Assembly (NCBI GenBank): GCA_036345935.2
Contig: JADWOT020000004.1
Span: forward strand, 8,514,734 to 8,578,733
DNA from: Taenia hydatigena
Lineage: Eukaryota; Platyhelminthes; Cestoda; Cyclophyllidea; Taeniidae
Reading direction: 5' to 3'
DNA length: 64,000 nucleotides
Under the pieces are notes generated by a model. That model was given only the letters and a program-made list of their open reading frames with translations. It searched no databases and was not told the DNA's origin. Within the stretch, counting starts at the first letter, position 1, and every line of letters starts with the position of its first letter. Position numbers and translations under genes: made by a program. Shown one piece after another: positions 13,031 through 26,225 of this stretch.

Positions 13031-13332
13031 CCATTTGCATTACGCGGTATGAAGCCGACATAGCGGCTTACTGCCCTCATTGGCGTTTGTTGGGTTGAAG
13101 CAGAAATCTTGTAAGCATTACTGCGTCTACCACCATCAACGAAAGTTCAGGGGCAATCAAAATGATACACAAACAAATTTACAGCAAGGACTTGTAAGAA
13201 AACTAAGGGCTGGGTGACCGTGTGGTAGTTTCATGGAACCTCAATCGGGACACGTCTTCAAACCGTTATGCGGATACAGGGTCGATCAAGACACGCAACT
13301 CATTTCACCACGCAGCCACATTCTTGGCACAT
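13031..13332 (+). other. 302-bp segment present in arm 1 only
   Basis: Aligning the two arms shows this segment inserted in arm 1, or deleted from arm 2. It is bounded by ACAT at both ends (13027-13030 and 13329-13332), so one ACAT remains in arm 2. Such short homology fits a deletion in arm 2 at least as well as an insertion here. I recognise nothing in it. Confidence 0.75.
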
Positions 13333-14565
13333 TAACAGGTCACCCTGTAAGCACATTGGAAAGGCAGGCAAAATATGATACGGAGTGAATCCGGGTGGGG
13401 TGCTGTAACCCACATTAATCCTTAGCAAACAGAATCATAGCACGTGACTCATAACATACACATATAAATGTGTACGTGTAGAAACTTCACGAAAACAAAA
13501 CTCGCATTGACATTGTGGGAAGAGATTCTATGATTACGCCAAACACTTCCAAGAGAGCTCCTAGTTACACGGTTTTAATTGCGCTTAAGTAGTTATTTTC
13601 ATTGAGGTAAAATTTCCGCAATATCACCTTTAAATTAGTCAAGATTTAGAGTGTTAGCGTGCAAAGCGAGAAATTCGACCCACACTGGCCATTCCTATAA
13701 TAGCTAATAGTTTGCATTTATACTGAGGCGTCAATTCTTAATCTACCCAGCGTTTCGCCATTGATTGTAAGCGTCACAAGAAAGCTCTCGGTTAAAAACA
13801 TGCCTGCTGCCAAAAAAAATTTTAGCGAAATATTTGCTTGCTGAACTAGTAAGATGGGCTTGGTTCGGGCCATGCTGGCAGCCCTAGTTTTATGCCCTCT
13901 TCTGCCTTAAATAAATTCTCGGCACCCTGCTTATGGGTTGGGAAATAAGGTTCTTTAAAGAATGTGTGTAAGCATAGGAGTCATGCTGGGGGCAAACCAC
14001 ATGCGAATAGTTTAATTGGGCTGTGTTTACTAAACATGGCTAGTCAAGTTGTCGAACGGGGATCACATCTGCTCTAACCCCATATTTAAGCCTGGACACA
14101 GGTTCAGAAGTGTTCGTTCGTTCAGCACTAACCACAGCGCACGTGTTGCAGCACTTCCAATATTTTACCCAGCTCAGCCTCAAAGGAAACCATCATATGT
14201 GCAAAATGCCTTAGGATACAAGCTAACCCCATCCCACACGGAGCACACATGGCAAGTGTGCATCATGGTATGTTCCACTCCCCTTCTCAAGGCGTGTATT
14301 GATGCACAAGCATTACTTAGAATTCTGGGACAACTCGATAACCTGTGTAATTGAGCAGGCGAATCAGGAGAATCAGTGATTTGCATCCATTATCTTTATC
14401 TTGGTCTACATTTCACTTTGGCTTGTCGATCACTTTGGTTTTTCCGTTTGCGATTTTTCTTTCTCGCGCGGACCCTCGTGGACATGGCGCAAGCAGTGTC
14501 GAGGAAGAGAGGTAGGTGCTCGCCTTTACACACACATCTACTAACCTCATTGTCATGCAGGTTGC

Positions 14566-14700
14566 TAAAGACGCCAACAGGCTGTCTCTCACAAAGCATT
14601 TCAGACAGATGTTCATGTGGACGGAGAGCAAGTGGAGCAGGTAGAGCAGGTGGAGGAGATGGATAAGTCGACTGGCGCATCTGATGCGAAGCTGGTGAGA
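14566..14700 (+). repeat. coding-like block, + member of a small inverted pair
   Basis: After a CATGCAG acceptor the + strand reads V-A-K-D-A-N-R-L-S-L-T-K-H-F-R-Q-M-F-M-W and continues with K-W before a TAG. The minus strand at about 15265-15395 reads the closely related V-A-K-E-A-E-K-L-S-D-T-K-H-L-R-R-R-M-F-M. Many differences between the copies are conservative or silent, as expected for diverged coding sequence. The family is not recognised. The purine-rich downstream part (14617-15138) is open in several frames on both strands, so those longer frames are not reliable. Confidence 0.4.
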
Positions 14701-15264
14701 TTGCAACTGATACTGCAATTCTTCGCCTCGCCTCCAAGTCATTCGATGCGGAGGCGGCAGCGGCGGTCGGCAGAAACGGAAGGAGATACTGGCGCCGCAG
14801 ACACGACCTACGGTGTTACCGATCTTCCGGATGAGTACGAATGGAGGGAAGAAGGAGGAGGTAGTGGTGTGGATAGCGCAAAGGGCCTTTGCGCTGAAAG
14901 GGGGAGGAGGAGGATGAGAAGACGGATGGAGACAAAGGGCCGTTTCGAAGAGGGACGAGGACTGGCAGGTGGAGGACGAAAAGGTGCCAGTGGAGCGGGA
15001 GCGCATATACGTACATACATACCTGCTCTCCCGCAGCCTCCACACCTACTAATTCACATTATGCCCAACTTGAATAATCAATGGAAAAAAGTCGACTTAA
15101 TTTCTTTACCTCAGCGTACTCACCTAATCCTCAAATGAAGGCCTGGCAATAATTTATCTTTGACAGGTGATTGATGGATGAGCGTCAACGCATTTGGCTT
15201 TATCTAGCGACTTCCACTATTCGTCGCTATTTGCCAAACGTCACATCAGATGCGACTGCTTGCG

Positions 15265-15395
15265 TGTTCCCTCTCCGTCCCACCGCCCACTCTGCCCATT
15301 CTGTTCCACTTTCTCTGCAACCACATGAACATTCGCCGTCTAAGGTGCTTTGTGTCAGACAGCTTCTCCGCTTCTTTGGCAACCCACACGTCCCT
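15265..15395 (-). repeat. coding-like block, - member of a small inverted pair
   Basis: This is the minus-strand counterpart of 14566-14700. Its frame runs further, through M-F-M-W-L-Q-R-K-W-N-R-M-G-R-V-G-G-G-T to a stop near 15255, and is preceded by Lys and Asn codons and a TGA, so no start is evident. The two blocks face each other about 570 bases apart. They may be two genes or exons of a small family, or two copies of an unknown element. Confidence 0.4.
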
Positions 15396-15399
15396 CTTA

Positions 15400-18300
15400 T
15401 TATTGTTCTTCTTCTTGTTTGTTCAAACACATCTCGTTTGTTTATTAGACGAACGCCTTATCTCACTGATCACTTAGTAGGCGGCAGGATGGCAGTGATG
15501 CCACAGAATCCACCCTACTGTCGGTTTGGGCTCCTCACTCTCCAACGCCCACTTCGAAGCATTCAATACCGCATCCCGACTCTGCCTTATGGTCGTTGAG
15601 TTGTGGCTGTCATGTCGATGATCTTGGGTTCGACGATTGCGTTGATGCTACTACAACAGGAGGTTAAAAAGAGAATCGCTATGTTTATTCGCCGACAGAC
15701 AGTCAACTACTGTCCTTATTGCATCACATTCCTCTTCTGTAGGAATATGAAGGTGAAACAGACAAAGAGATAGGTGGAAGTACTACTAATGCTACAATCA
15801 CAAAATTAAAGTTAAAGACAATAATCAAGCTTACATAAAATTGAGCATGAAGAAGAAGTTGAGATTTAGATGCTAAACACGCCACACAGACACCTTATTA
15901 CAAGCAAGACGGGCTGGCTCAATGTTCGCACTTTAATTTCTTGCGGCTGGTAGAATGCAGGGCCTTTATTTTATTTCTTGTCTCTGTGTCTAAAGACCAG
16001 TGGGTTGTCTATTCAATTAGAGCCGTTGATTTTCATCTTTCCGTTCAATCTTAACAGGTTACGTTATTAAGTCTTTCTACTCGACCTTCTAGCCATTCTG
16101 CACTAGTTTACTGGTTCGTTGGGAAATCCTGTGGCATCAATGTCACATCTGAGGCATAGTGCTCGATGTCGTGACCTCTTAGAGTGCAATTCTTTTAAAG
16201 GAGGGCTGACGTGCGTTTTGCAATGTGGCTTAAATTTGCTGATCACCTCTCACCAAAATGGCGTGCTCAACTAATTTTGGTCTTCTTGGTACTGACATAG
16301 GTGCTCGCATTATAGGTGATATGCCAACGCCATTATTATTAGTCTTATTTTCTCTGTCGTTAAGTTAAATTTAATTTCCGTATCTAATAACTGGCGCACC
16401 TTTGTATAGGGCATTTTTGTGGTGAGTAGCGATTGCTTGAGTGCAGGCAAATTCTTCTTTCTGAAAACCGATTGTCCTTGCAGCTTGGCCTAAGTTATTG
16501 TTCCAAGGTGAGGATGGCTATAAGGTCTTTTACTAAGACAAACCTGCATTTGTTCCATCTACCTTATTTCCATGCCAATCACACACCGCATCACTACTCT
16601 TTCCCTCTATAATCCAATCTATAGTCTTCATCAACCTCTGTCCATTTTGTCTTCTCTTCCTTCGTTGCTTTATTCTTCTTCGCACGCCCCATACTTCCAT
16701 CGTTTCCCTACTCTCTTATCACTGCAGCCTCACTCCCTCCTCCATCCACCCAATCCTTCATTCATCAACCCACCGATTCATTTGTTCTGCTTTTTTAATA
16801 TGACTATTTAAATACATGCACCTAACTTATGCTTTTCGTCCTTTTTCCTATTCCAACCGAAACACAACATATGCCAGCGCCAAAACTATCATGGCCCTGC
16901 GGCCGATGAAAGTGATATCACTACAGTCATTAAATATGCTACCGCCAACACCATTACCATCACTTCAAGTAGCATTACTCGATGCAATCCAGCAGCATGC
17001 ACAACAAATTCTCTGCATTGAAGGAGAACGAAGGGGGTGAGATCCAGAGGCATTTTATTGAGTTCAATGCCACAAATGCGTAGAGAAGGAGGCTGATGGA
17101 TTTAGAGCGGGGAGTGAAGTGAAGGGAATTGTAGACAAATGTCACCAGTGCGTGAGCTAACTCGCTACGACGTAGCAAAACCTCGTGGTGTGACAGAGGC
17201 CAGAGGCTACCGCCCTGTGCGATTACCGGCGTTTGTGTTGCCAGTTGGATGTTAGGGTAGTAATAAAATCTACGCGGGGAAATATTGTTATTTTGCTACT
17301 ACAATGCCACAACCCGATTGATTAGGAGATGGTGTGTGCCTGGCGAGATTATTCTACCAGCGGTTAAAGGCAGGTTCAACCATGAAATGCATTGCAGTAA
17401 AATTTTATTGGTCCCATGCATAAAATGCCCTACCAATTGTGCGTGAGAGTTTATTTTTTATGAAAGGCTGATAAATCAGGGTGAAAACATTATAGTTTTA
17501 GTGAGTTAGAAGCACCATAGCGCTGAGAATAAAGAATGCGAGATACCTTTTAAGCGTGAATAGCATAGACGAGACATTGTCGTGTTTATGTCCTAAATGA
17601 GTTTGCACGATACTATAAGGCACATGCAAATCTGCATTACCTGCTTAAAGTTGACACATTTTTGGCCGCGACGTCACGTAAATTGTCTGGTGCAGCAACT
17701 GTACCCAATTTTAGGTGCCTTCGTACTAAGATGCATCCTAATTAACCAATGATATAATACACTTGCGAATACGAAAAAATGTAGTGCGGTAGATGTATGG
17801 TACCCACCCTTGTATGCGTGGCACTTGATGATCCACCAGTGCTACTAAATATAATTGTTTGACTTTTACAGCAAGAAATGTTGGCCCGAAGAAACACAAA
17901 AGTGTACACGTGACAGGCCATGAAGTCAATTTTGACTGAATGACAGATTCCTTACTCTCGCAGCCAAGCGAAGTGGATCGTAGACAAGAGTAAAGTGTGT
18001 AAAGGTGTTTGGGAATTATTAGATCGACTGTAAGTCACCCTTTGCAAAGCAGTGCCTGATGCAAGGATTTTAGTATCTTGTGAGTGTTTACTACGCACGT
18101 AGGTGTATCTACTAGCCATAAAAGACTAAGAAGAGTTTGTGGCGAAAGACTCTATGGTATGCTGGTTTCACTGAAATTCTTGCTTGTTAAGGTTTTCATT
18201 ACGAACCTTGTTCAAGGAAAAGGCAATAACACTTACAACAACTCAATCTGCGATATGAGGAGACACTTATAATTCTGCTCATCTTAGTCCCCTTTTGGTC

Positions 18301-19194
18301 TAAAGTCAAACTTTTGCTTCCAGCTAGTCCCAATTTTAGGTTATCCATTCCTTCCTACTTAATTGCTGCGCATATCTAGCGATTGCTTCACCCACTTAAA
18401 CCGTTAAAAATTGCTTCTGCTTCGTCATTTATAAAAATCAGACCAACTGCAACTGATTGAAGGGCTTATTCGAAGCAGAGGATTATAATCTCTGCAAAGA
18501 GATGGAGGCGGTTCGTTTGATCCACCTTCGGCACAATTGAATTGCATTGTGGCATGATATTATTCCTTACCCATTAAATGCTTACGTACGCTTTGCATGC
18601 CGTTAGCTGTAAACATATTCATCTTAGCATGGAGAGGAGTCTCAGACTTAGCTGAAACCCTCAAGAGTTTGATGGGATTAGGATTGTCCACGGCGGTTGT
18701 CGTGCGTGCATCGGCTACTACTTTGCATCAAGGTCAGGCTCCAACAAGTAGAGACTGCTAAGGTGATTGGAACCCAAACAAACTTAACGCTATTTCTAGA
18801 TAGAGGCATCCACTAGCGAGAATGAACTCACTTGCTACGAGACTCCTCTCGTGATGGAGCGCAAATGACCTCTCCCTCCCAGAATCTGCGCACTGAATGC
18901 TGAGATCTTGAATCTTCTTCTACCACTGGCTAAGTCGCGATTTGCAGTTAAAGGTGTGAAATGTTTTGCCGCGTTGCCATTAGCCGTCGCTTAGGTTGCG
19001 TATAACTCCTAGGCGCCACGTTGTAGTGTGCTCTAAAGCCCATGAAATCCAAAATGGAAAGACCATGGCCAGTGCTTACCACCGCCAACATATTCTTTAG
19101 GTTATATTTATACAAAGATTGGAAATATTTAAATTACCTGTAGGAAGCAATAAGGTGTAAACAAATTCGTGAGCTGCCGCTCTAAGCAACCTAG
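15400..19194. other. no supported gene
   Basis: Open frames are short, and the pyrimidine-rich stretch at 16560-16800 explains the one at 16572-16811. No RNA gene or exon with good splice sites recognised. Confidence 0.4.
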
Positions 19195-19437
19195 AAGATA
19201 AAGAAGCGCAGCGTTACACCAGGGCTATCACAGGATTCTTTGCCATAAAGTTTCCTACATACCTACCAAATCTGCATTGGTATTGTTAAGATGCAGAGCC
19301 TGATTAAAATAGCAAAATGCAACGAGCCGTGACATCTCAAATGCAGTCAAGCCTAAATTATAACGGACATAAAGGAGCGCTGTGTCACACCTGTGCTATC
19401 AAAGGTTTCTTTGCCAAAAAGAGATTCCTACACATCC
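19195..19437. repeat. local imperfect direct repeat
   Basis: About 70 bases at 19195-19265 recur in diverged form at 19366-19437. Shared words include a run ending TTCTTTGCCA and another CCTACA. The spacer is about 100 bases. No transposon ends seen. It is probably a decayed local duplication. Confidence 0.5.
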
Positions 19438-22395
19438 TTTGGCACATTTTAACCGATACTATTTAATATATATTAAGCCTACTCATTCAGCTTCTTTGCT
19501 TTGTTAAATTTTGCCTTGATGGGTTGCTGCCAATTTCTCCTTGTGGTCTTACCCGCACTAGTAGCATAAGGCTCAAGTTAAAGTTTCCTTGACGCCAATC
19601 CAGGGCGTCCTAGAAAATCCTTGATGGAGGATAATTAATATCCATGGTACAGTTAAAATATTAGAAGTGTCCCTATATGGTGAGCCTATCGGTTCGGCGG
19701 ACTAAAGTCAAAGAATGTACTCAAAGCAATTTCCATGAACAAAGGCACCAGTCAACTCAAAGCAAAGTAACACAAGGTAAGATGGTCGTTTAAGGTTAGC
19801 GCAAGCAAGCTAATTATTTAATAATCAAATTGACTGCTGTGAATATGCTCACTAGAGAACTCAACCTTTGTCCATTTGAGCATCTTCACATTTCTCTCAA
19901 ATAGTAATGGAGACCAATATTAAGTATAACGTTAACAGTAGATAACCGCGAGCGAGAAAAGGCACATATTCGAAAAGAACTAAATAAGAAATAATCGAAG
20001 AATTGCCAGTTTCAAAGATGATGTGGTGATCAATTTAATCCCATGCGTCAAGACAAGCAGTGAAGTTTTGGAGGCGTGAGCAATTCGCAGCCGTATTAGG
20101 GTTCCATGAACTACCCCAAAATTGCAACAATCACGCCCTGTTCCAATTTTGTCAGCGCTTGATCATCCGCGCCGCTCGTATAATTCAACGAAGTGTTTTG
20201 ACACTTTAATTATTTCCCACCACTTATGGCTGGCTGTTTAAACGCACGTTTGAACAAGCTTATTGACTCGTTTGGATGCTTACATGAAGCCGCAACATGG
20301 ACAAACCCTAGCATTGACATGGAATTGACCCGAAACCTGTTCACAGTAATGCAGTGGTTATGGACTGATTTTATTAGTTGTAGCTCTTGACTGTAAGCTC
20401 GAGCATAGGTGTTACCCTTTGCCTCTCTTTTACGCTCACTGCCTTGGTTTTGTGAGATCCTGCCATCCGAATACTTGGTCATGCTGGCCAGAGGTCGTGT
20501 CGTATCGTCATTTAGGTTACCAAACAATCATCAAGCGCATTAAGATTCGTTCTACTCTACAAACCAAGTTTCTCCGAAACCCAGGATCAGTGGGTTTATT
20601 GGCAATCCTAACATATCGTATTCGAGTAGTCCATTTAGATGGGATTATGATATTTTTCTAATATAGCTTATCAATTAACCACTGATACTTCGCATTCAGG
20701 AAGGCCCTATGTTGTTAACTAGAATAGCAGACTTCCTCACTTGCAGCCATTGATCTTATACGCTAAGCCATATTAATATGTCATGAACACAAAACTGTTA
20801 TACCGTTCATCGCTTGGACATTCCATACAATCGCTGTGCACTTCATAGTGCTTGCGCGACAAATGGTAAGTGGTTCGAGATGGGATTCTCGCATATGCGA
20901 TTACCGACCCACCCTTTATTACGCGGCGAACATTACCGAGTCGAGTGCGTCCTCATATCAAGATCACCGCATATGCACCGTGTGCGATGGTTCGCAGATC
21001 CCGTAAAGACTTTACATGTCTAAGACCAACAACTGCAGCCTCAACTTTGTGATGGGAAGACTACTTCATGTTTCTCTATTTCCCATCTCGGCTTCATGAC
21101 TCGGGTGTCTCACTACCTTCCGGCGACGTTGCTAGACGATCACGGTCAGACAATCCATGATCCGATTTCTTAGGTAACAAAAGGCGAGCAGACCAGCAAC
21201 TTATCCATCTTACAATATTACATATCTTTCGGATTACTGCATGAGATGGCAAACCAAACAGACTTTAACGTATGGCTGTAAGAATAGAGTCTTAATCACA
21301 AGACGAATAATTTTGAATCTATTCTTGTGGCTTTGTCTATATGAGAATAGTCGGTAGCCGCACCTGCAGGGAATGCACTCAAATCCTCCCAACCCTAACA
21401 TGGAAAAATAAAACCTTGTTCAGTCACTTAACTTGGCGTGACGTCTAGCAGTACTTTATTGTAGACATCATGGTCATCCTGAAAAACAGGCACCAATAAC
21501 ACAAAATCATTATGGTGAGGAGAAATTGCAAGGTCAGATTTGACTTCAATAATTGGCATCTTCCATGGTGACGCTATGGTCTAGAGCAACCTAAATAATT
21601 CACTTTGCTGGTTTCCCTAGCACACTTAAAATTGCCCCAGAGTAGTTTAATGTTACTTGATAGGCTAATCGTAAGTTCTCAGCAAATGCACTTCCCTTCG
21701 AGACCCTTTACCTCCGGAAGGTGCCACCCAAAGCAAACCACCTGGCACACTTTCTCTTTAATTGATTGTGCCAGCAGCTGTGGTTTTTCGATAATGCACA
21801 GTCACTAATGAGGCCTGCTTTTTTAAAAGAGACTTGTACAGGCCCATGTTCACGCAATAAAGGCTTTCATGTCGATCCATGTTGGATGATGATCATTTAA
21901 CGTACTCGTCTTCTCACAGTCGCCAATACAACGGCAGTTGCATAACTGTACCTCTACTATTCAACTTCCTCCCCTCTCCTCGTCTAAGTAAATCCACGAC
22001 TTTACAAAATGAAGAATATATATGATTGCCAGACTTATGGCAGACCCATTTACTATGCTTCAATTCCTCCACGTGAGCTTTTATAGCCAATTCTCTTCCC
22101 TAGGTAATTGACTTTGTACCCCCTTTCACAAAAGAAACAAATGCCAAGCCAGTTCCCATTTGATTTCACACCAGTACTTTCCTTAACCTTAGGTGCACAA
22201 GTGCGTTTTCTTCCACTGTCACCACTTACAGCAATAGAGTGTCATATTATCAGTCGTAGGTAAATCTGAAAGGGAGAGAGGCCTCGACAGTTTGCTGTAA
22301 ACACTAGAGAAGAAGCGCCAACATGGAAGCTAACACAAGTGCAAAGTTGCTATTTCCGACAATCGCGATCACCTTTGCGATCAGTAGCAGAATTA
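19438..22395. other. no supported gene
   Basis: Nothing beyond short open frames. A CpG-richer patch at 20870-21050 is open on both strands but matches nothing I can name. Confidence 0.35.
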
Positions 22396-23007
22396 NNNNN
22401 NNNNNNNNNNNNNNNNNNNNNNNNNNNNNNNNNNNNNNNNNNNNNNNNNNNNNNNNNNNNNNNNNNNNNNNNNNNNNNNNNNNNNNNNNNNNNNNNNNNN
22501 NNNNNNNNNNNNNNNNNNNNNNNNNNNNNNNNNNNNNNNNNNNNNNNNNNNNNNNNNNNNNNNNNNNNNNNNNNNNNNNNNNNNNNNNNNNNNNNNNNNN
22601 NNNNNNNNNNNNNNNNNNNNNNNNNNNNNNNNNNNNNNNNNNNNNNNNNNNNNNNNNNNNNNNNNNNNNNNNNNNNNNNNNNNNNNNNNNNNNNNNNNNN
22701 NNNNNNNNNNNNNNNNNNNNNNNNNNNNNNNNNNNNNNNNNNNNNNNNNNNNNNNNNNNNNNNNNNNNNNNNNNNNNNNNNNNNNNNNNNNNNNNNNNNN
22801 NNNNNNNNNNNNNNNNNNNNNNNNNNNNNNNNNNNNNNNNNNNNNNNNNNNNNNNNNNNNNNNNNNNNNNNNNNNNNNNNNNNNNNNNNNNNNNNNNNNN
22901 NNNNNNNNNNNNNNNNNNNNNNNNNNNNNNNNNNNNNNNNNNNNNNNNNNNNNNNNNNNNNNNNNNNNNNNNNNNNNNNNNNNNNNNNNNNNNNNNNNNN
23001 NNNNNNN
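22396..23007. other. assembly gap (612 N)
   Basis: A run of N. The two long open frames crossing it are artefacts of translating N. Confidence 0.99.
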
Positions 23008-23129
23008 AGGATGCCTAGTGAGAAGTTAATGTGTTATTTATTAGTACTGGGCTTTGTATGGGAAGACCGTTCATGAGAACCACCCAAAACCTACTTCGAC
23101 TTTCTTTGACTCAGATTAGGCTGCGGTCC

Positions 23130-25956
23130 ATGCTTATACATTTCTTGACGTGGTGATTCTTACAAATAAGTAATTTCCGAGAGCCGTAGAATCAGTTCGT
23201 TTTCTCAATATCCAAATATCCATGAAAAACCGGATATCCTTTCTATTTCAAAGATGGCGAACGCCTTTTTCCATGCATAGGACAAAGTTGAGTGTCTTAA
23301 CTGCTTGCATCGTCCCGTGTATCCGGATGCATTGTAGACTATGTGCATATGCACAAACGCTGATTACTTGTGCAGAATTTACATTATATCACCCAACCTC
23401 AATTGGCGACAAATGTACACGCTGTTCAAAGCTTACCTTTTAAGAACCGTTTTGAGATTAGCCATTCCTTGCTGATTAAATCAATCCCCGTGAAGTGCAA
23501 TGTGACCAATCAGCTTCCAACTCTCCAACATTCGGTCTCAGGTCTACCAAGCTTGGTCGGTTCTTCTGCAAGCAATTTTCACGCCTTAGCATCTTGTCAT
23601 ATCTGTTCAACTCGCAACACAGAGGGATGGTCACAACTGGTCAAAGACATATAAACTACACCCCACGTGTTTCGTCCATCCTCGGCGCAATGGCTTCGTA
23701 AAGGAAGAAGGAAGACACGGTAATCAGTGCGTATCCTACGCATCATCACTTTAATGAAATCCTTGAGTAGAGGACAAGAGGGACAAGAGGAAGAAAATGG
23801 CTCGGAAATTGCAGTGCAAGTCGAGAAAGCTGGTATTTTTTTAGTAAGCTTTGCTTAGGTGTCTACTTCAAGTTTTGATCAATTATGTGACTATCGCTTC
23901 CCTGCACAACAGTTACGTGAAAGGATGAGGTCATGCCTAGTCAGTGCTTGTAATAAACTTCAAACACATCGCAAGCGCTTTGTGAGTTCTTGTGTATTTG
24001 CTTTGTTCTCCACCGAAACTTATTGCTACGAACGTGCAATGTGTCCCGGGTGGTGCAGATCCGGCGCCTTGCGCCGAAGACGCTTCTTTAGTCACCCGCA
24101 AAGTAGGTCCTCTTCACTTTCAAGATGCGTTTGTAAGCATGTTTACGTATGATGCGTGCACAGATGCGGATGCTTATTTGTAGAGCTTTCACAAATTTTT
24201 GGTGAAATTATGCGCTGATCGTCTAACTCAGACAATGACGAATTTGATGCATTCTGTGGATGAGCATCGCCTCTTAATAACATGGTGGTCTGTGCTATCG
24301 CGGCATCAACGCAGCGCTTGTTAAAGCCCATTTTAAGTATTAAGTGTAAAAAAGGTAAAATGTCAAGCCAGATAGCTCCTGCATTAATTCTGAGGAGTTT
24401 TCAAGTCAGATAGTGATAAAGTGGATTCGGTCGATATAAGAGGACCTCATGTTAGCGGCAAAGAATTAAGAGAATCTCGGCAGCAACACGGGGTTCATTT
24501 GCTGCATTTAGATTTGGCATCCTTCAGAATGAGAACTATTTGGCTTGATGTGTCTTATGGCAACATTTGACCAACAGGGTTTAGTCAGTGTGTGGACCTC
24601 TTGTAAAAATCAATGGACTCTGCTATGGGTGGCCTGTATCGCTGTGACAATGTGAAGATTTGGAGGCACTGCTACTTCTCGATCGCCAATCGCAGAACCA
24701 TCGCATATTGAGTTCGTCGTCTAATTCATGGCTTGTTGTTTGTAGTGCGTCGCTCTGACTGATAAACGTCTTTGCCCAGCATCTGCACAGTCAACATGGA
24801 TTGGTGGCGAAGCGAAAGACGAATCGCCTTCGCCTTTCTGAAAAAGTTCTGTTAGTTCTGTGTGCCGTGTGCGTCTAAATCTGAGTTGAGAGAAGTGAAG
24901 GCAAGGCTGGAGAAGGACCATCGTAGGTAGTTTTGCACAGCCGCGTGGCACTGCGTTCCCTATTTCTGCCTTCTTCCTCCCACATGCTCCTGAATCCCTT
25001 CACCTCCTCAGCAATGCTTTCGAGTGAAGTGTGCACAAAAAAATTCGTGTGGAAGGGATGTGAGTTCCAATCAAGCAAAACACTTAAAGAACTACCCATA
25101 GATCACCTTGATAGGTGAAATACACTCGAGCACTAGTTGTGTCAATGCTGGAACGACGACACACGTAAATGAGGTTGGTGAGAAGATCAGAGTGAGCAGG
25201 AAGATAGGAGAAGATGATGGCTAAACTTACCCCGTTGGCTCTTTGATGTGTTTTGAACGACAAAGTGAGAGGTTGGGGGTTATTAAGAGATTAGGAAGGA
25301 GGTGGAGGTTATTATCACAGACATGTACAACTTTCTGCACCTTTATAGTTTTGTCCCTTCCGATACACATTTCTGAGTGTCAAAAGATAAGCCGACATCT
25401 TCAACAGTCTTAAAGAAGCTTACAATCATAGACTATGCAGCATATGTGATTCAGAATGTCATACAGTGAGATATGATTGCTGGCAACATGATATTACACA
25501 GCATGGACTCGATTCGCCTGACACATTTGGCCTTTGGCTGACTTATCGGCACCTGAAACAGCGTACAGTTCTGTGTTGCACAGCGTTAATCTTAGTTATT
25601 CTTCCATCCGCCTCTATGCTTATACACTGCACATCAATCTCATTTTATTGGTGACACATGAGAGCACACTGCGATACATAAAGCTTCGCCACATGCCGAA
25701 CTCCAATGGCAAATCCTTGTGTTCTTATTTTTGCAGATGAGGATGTTCCACAGGATTTTACGAATGAAATTTACTAACTAAAATGCAGTGAATGTGTCGT
25801 GGGATGCGTAGCTTAAACCTATCGACACCACTGGTTACTTTGTCTTTTTGCGGTGAAATGGTTAGAAAAACGGCAGCGCCAACACGCACTTAAATAAAAG
25901 TTACGTCTTCACAGGCTTAATGCCATGAGAAACAGTTTCTGTTACCGTTGCTGCGT
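23130..25956 (+). repeat. 2.8-kb direct repeat, copy 1
   Basis: This segment recurs in the same orientation at 35298-38077 (offset 12168). Up to about 25490 I saw no substitution, only a 45-base segment (24940-24984) missing from copy 2. From there to the end the copies differ by several percent, with small indels. Copy 1 starts 122 bases after the N gap. Copy 2 starts exactly where the inverted-repeat arm 2 ends, with CC shared at the junction. No terminal repeats or target duplications. The mixed identity argues for homogenisation or assembly reuse of the core. Confidence 0.92.
23859..24152 (+). CDS. 97-codon open frame, possible gag-like relic
   Basis: The frame reads S-S-F-D-Q-L-C-D-Y-R-F-P-A-Q-Q-L-R-E-R, then C-L-V-S-A-C-N-K-L-Q, and becomes Arg/Ser/Cys-rich at the end. 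The first part resembles the helical part of Ty3/Gypsy-type Gag, where a Leu-Arg-(Asp/Glu)-Arg motif is common, but the similarity is weak. The same frame extends upstream across a TAG at 23856-23858 into acidic codons. A second frame over the 3' half is also open. An identical copy lies at 36027-36320. Most likely a decayed retroelement piece or chance. Confidence 0.18.
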   Translation: MSTSSFDQLCDYRFPAQQLRERMRSCLVSACNKLQTHRKRFVSSCVFALFSTETYCYERAMCPGWCRSGALRRRRFFSHPQSRSSSLSRCVCKHVYV

Positions 25957-26225
25957 AAGTTGGGTGTGGCTCTGCTGACCTGTGCTTTGCGCTAGGCGAG
26001 GGGGGTGGAGAAGCATCTCCGCCTTACAACTCTTTCCCAATATTGCAGGTGCAATGGTTCGGAATGCTTGGAAGGCGAAGGATTGTGATACTGCACGGCA
26101 CAGGCGGTTGGTGGACGCAGCTGCATCGATTGAAGCGGCAACTCAATAGTTCTGTTCTCTGCCTCCTCCACAGACCTCTGCTTCTGCCTGTGTTGGTGCG
26201 TATGCCTGGACATCACCGACGGGGA

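Larger units (their letters stand above)
10747..14361 (+). repeat. 3.5-kb inverted repeat, arm 1
   Basis: The reverse complement matches 31822-35297. From about 10910 to 12950 the two arms are essentially identical (I saw one mismatch, near 11310). The outer 160 bases at the left, and everything right of about 12950, show clear substitutions plus two large indels. The conversion rule in the core is partner coordinate = 46044 minus x. Open frames inside (11501-12070, 11994-12284, 12686-12937) recur unchanged in the other arm. I see no terminal repeats. The pattern suggests an older duplication whose core was recently homogenised, or an assembly consensus used twice. Confidence 0.9.

Noticed and set aside
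14413..15138. Open frames of 100-210 codons on both strands
   Set aside because: A purine-rich, stop-poor stretch opens five or more frames at once. Apart from the conserved block at 14566-14700 there is nothing to select one.
20814..21052. CpG-rich patch with a minus reading V-I-A-Y-A-R that recalls Ty3/Gypsy RNase H (V-A-Y-A-S-R)
   Set aside because: Only a few residues fit, a stop interrupts, and the usual following residues are absent.
22323..23076. Two open frames of more than 230 codons
   Set aside because: They consist almost entirely of translated N from the assembly gap.
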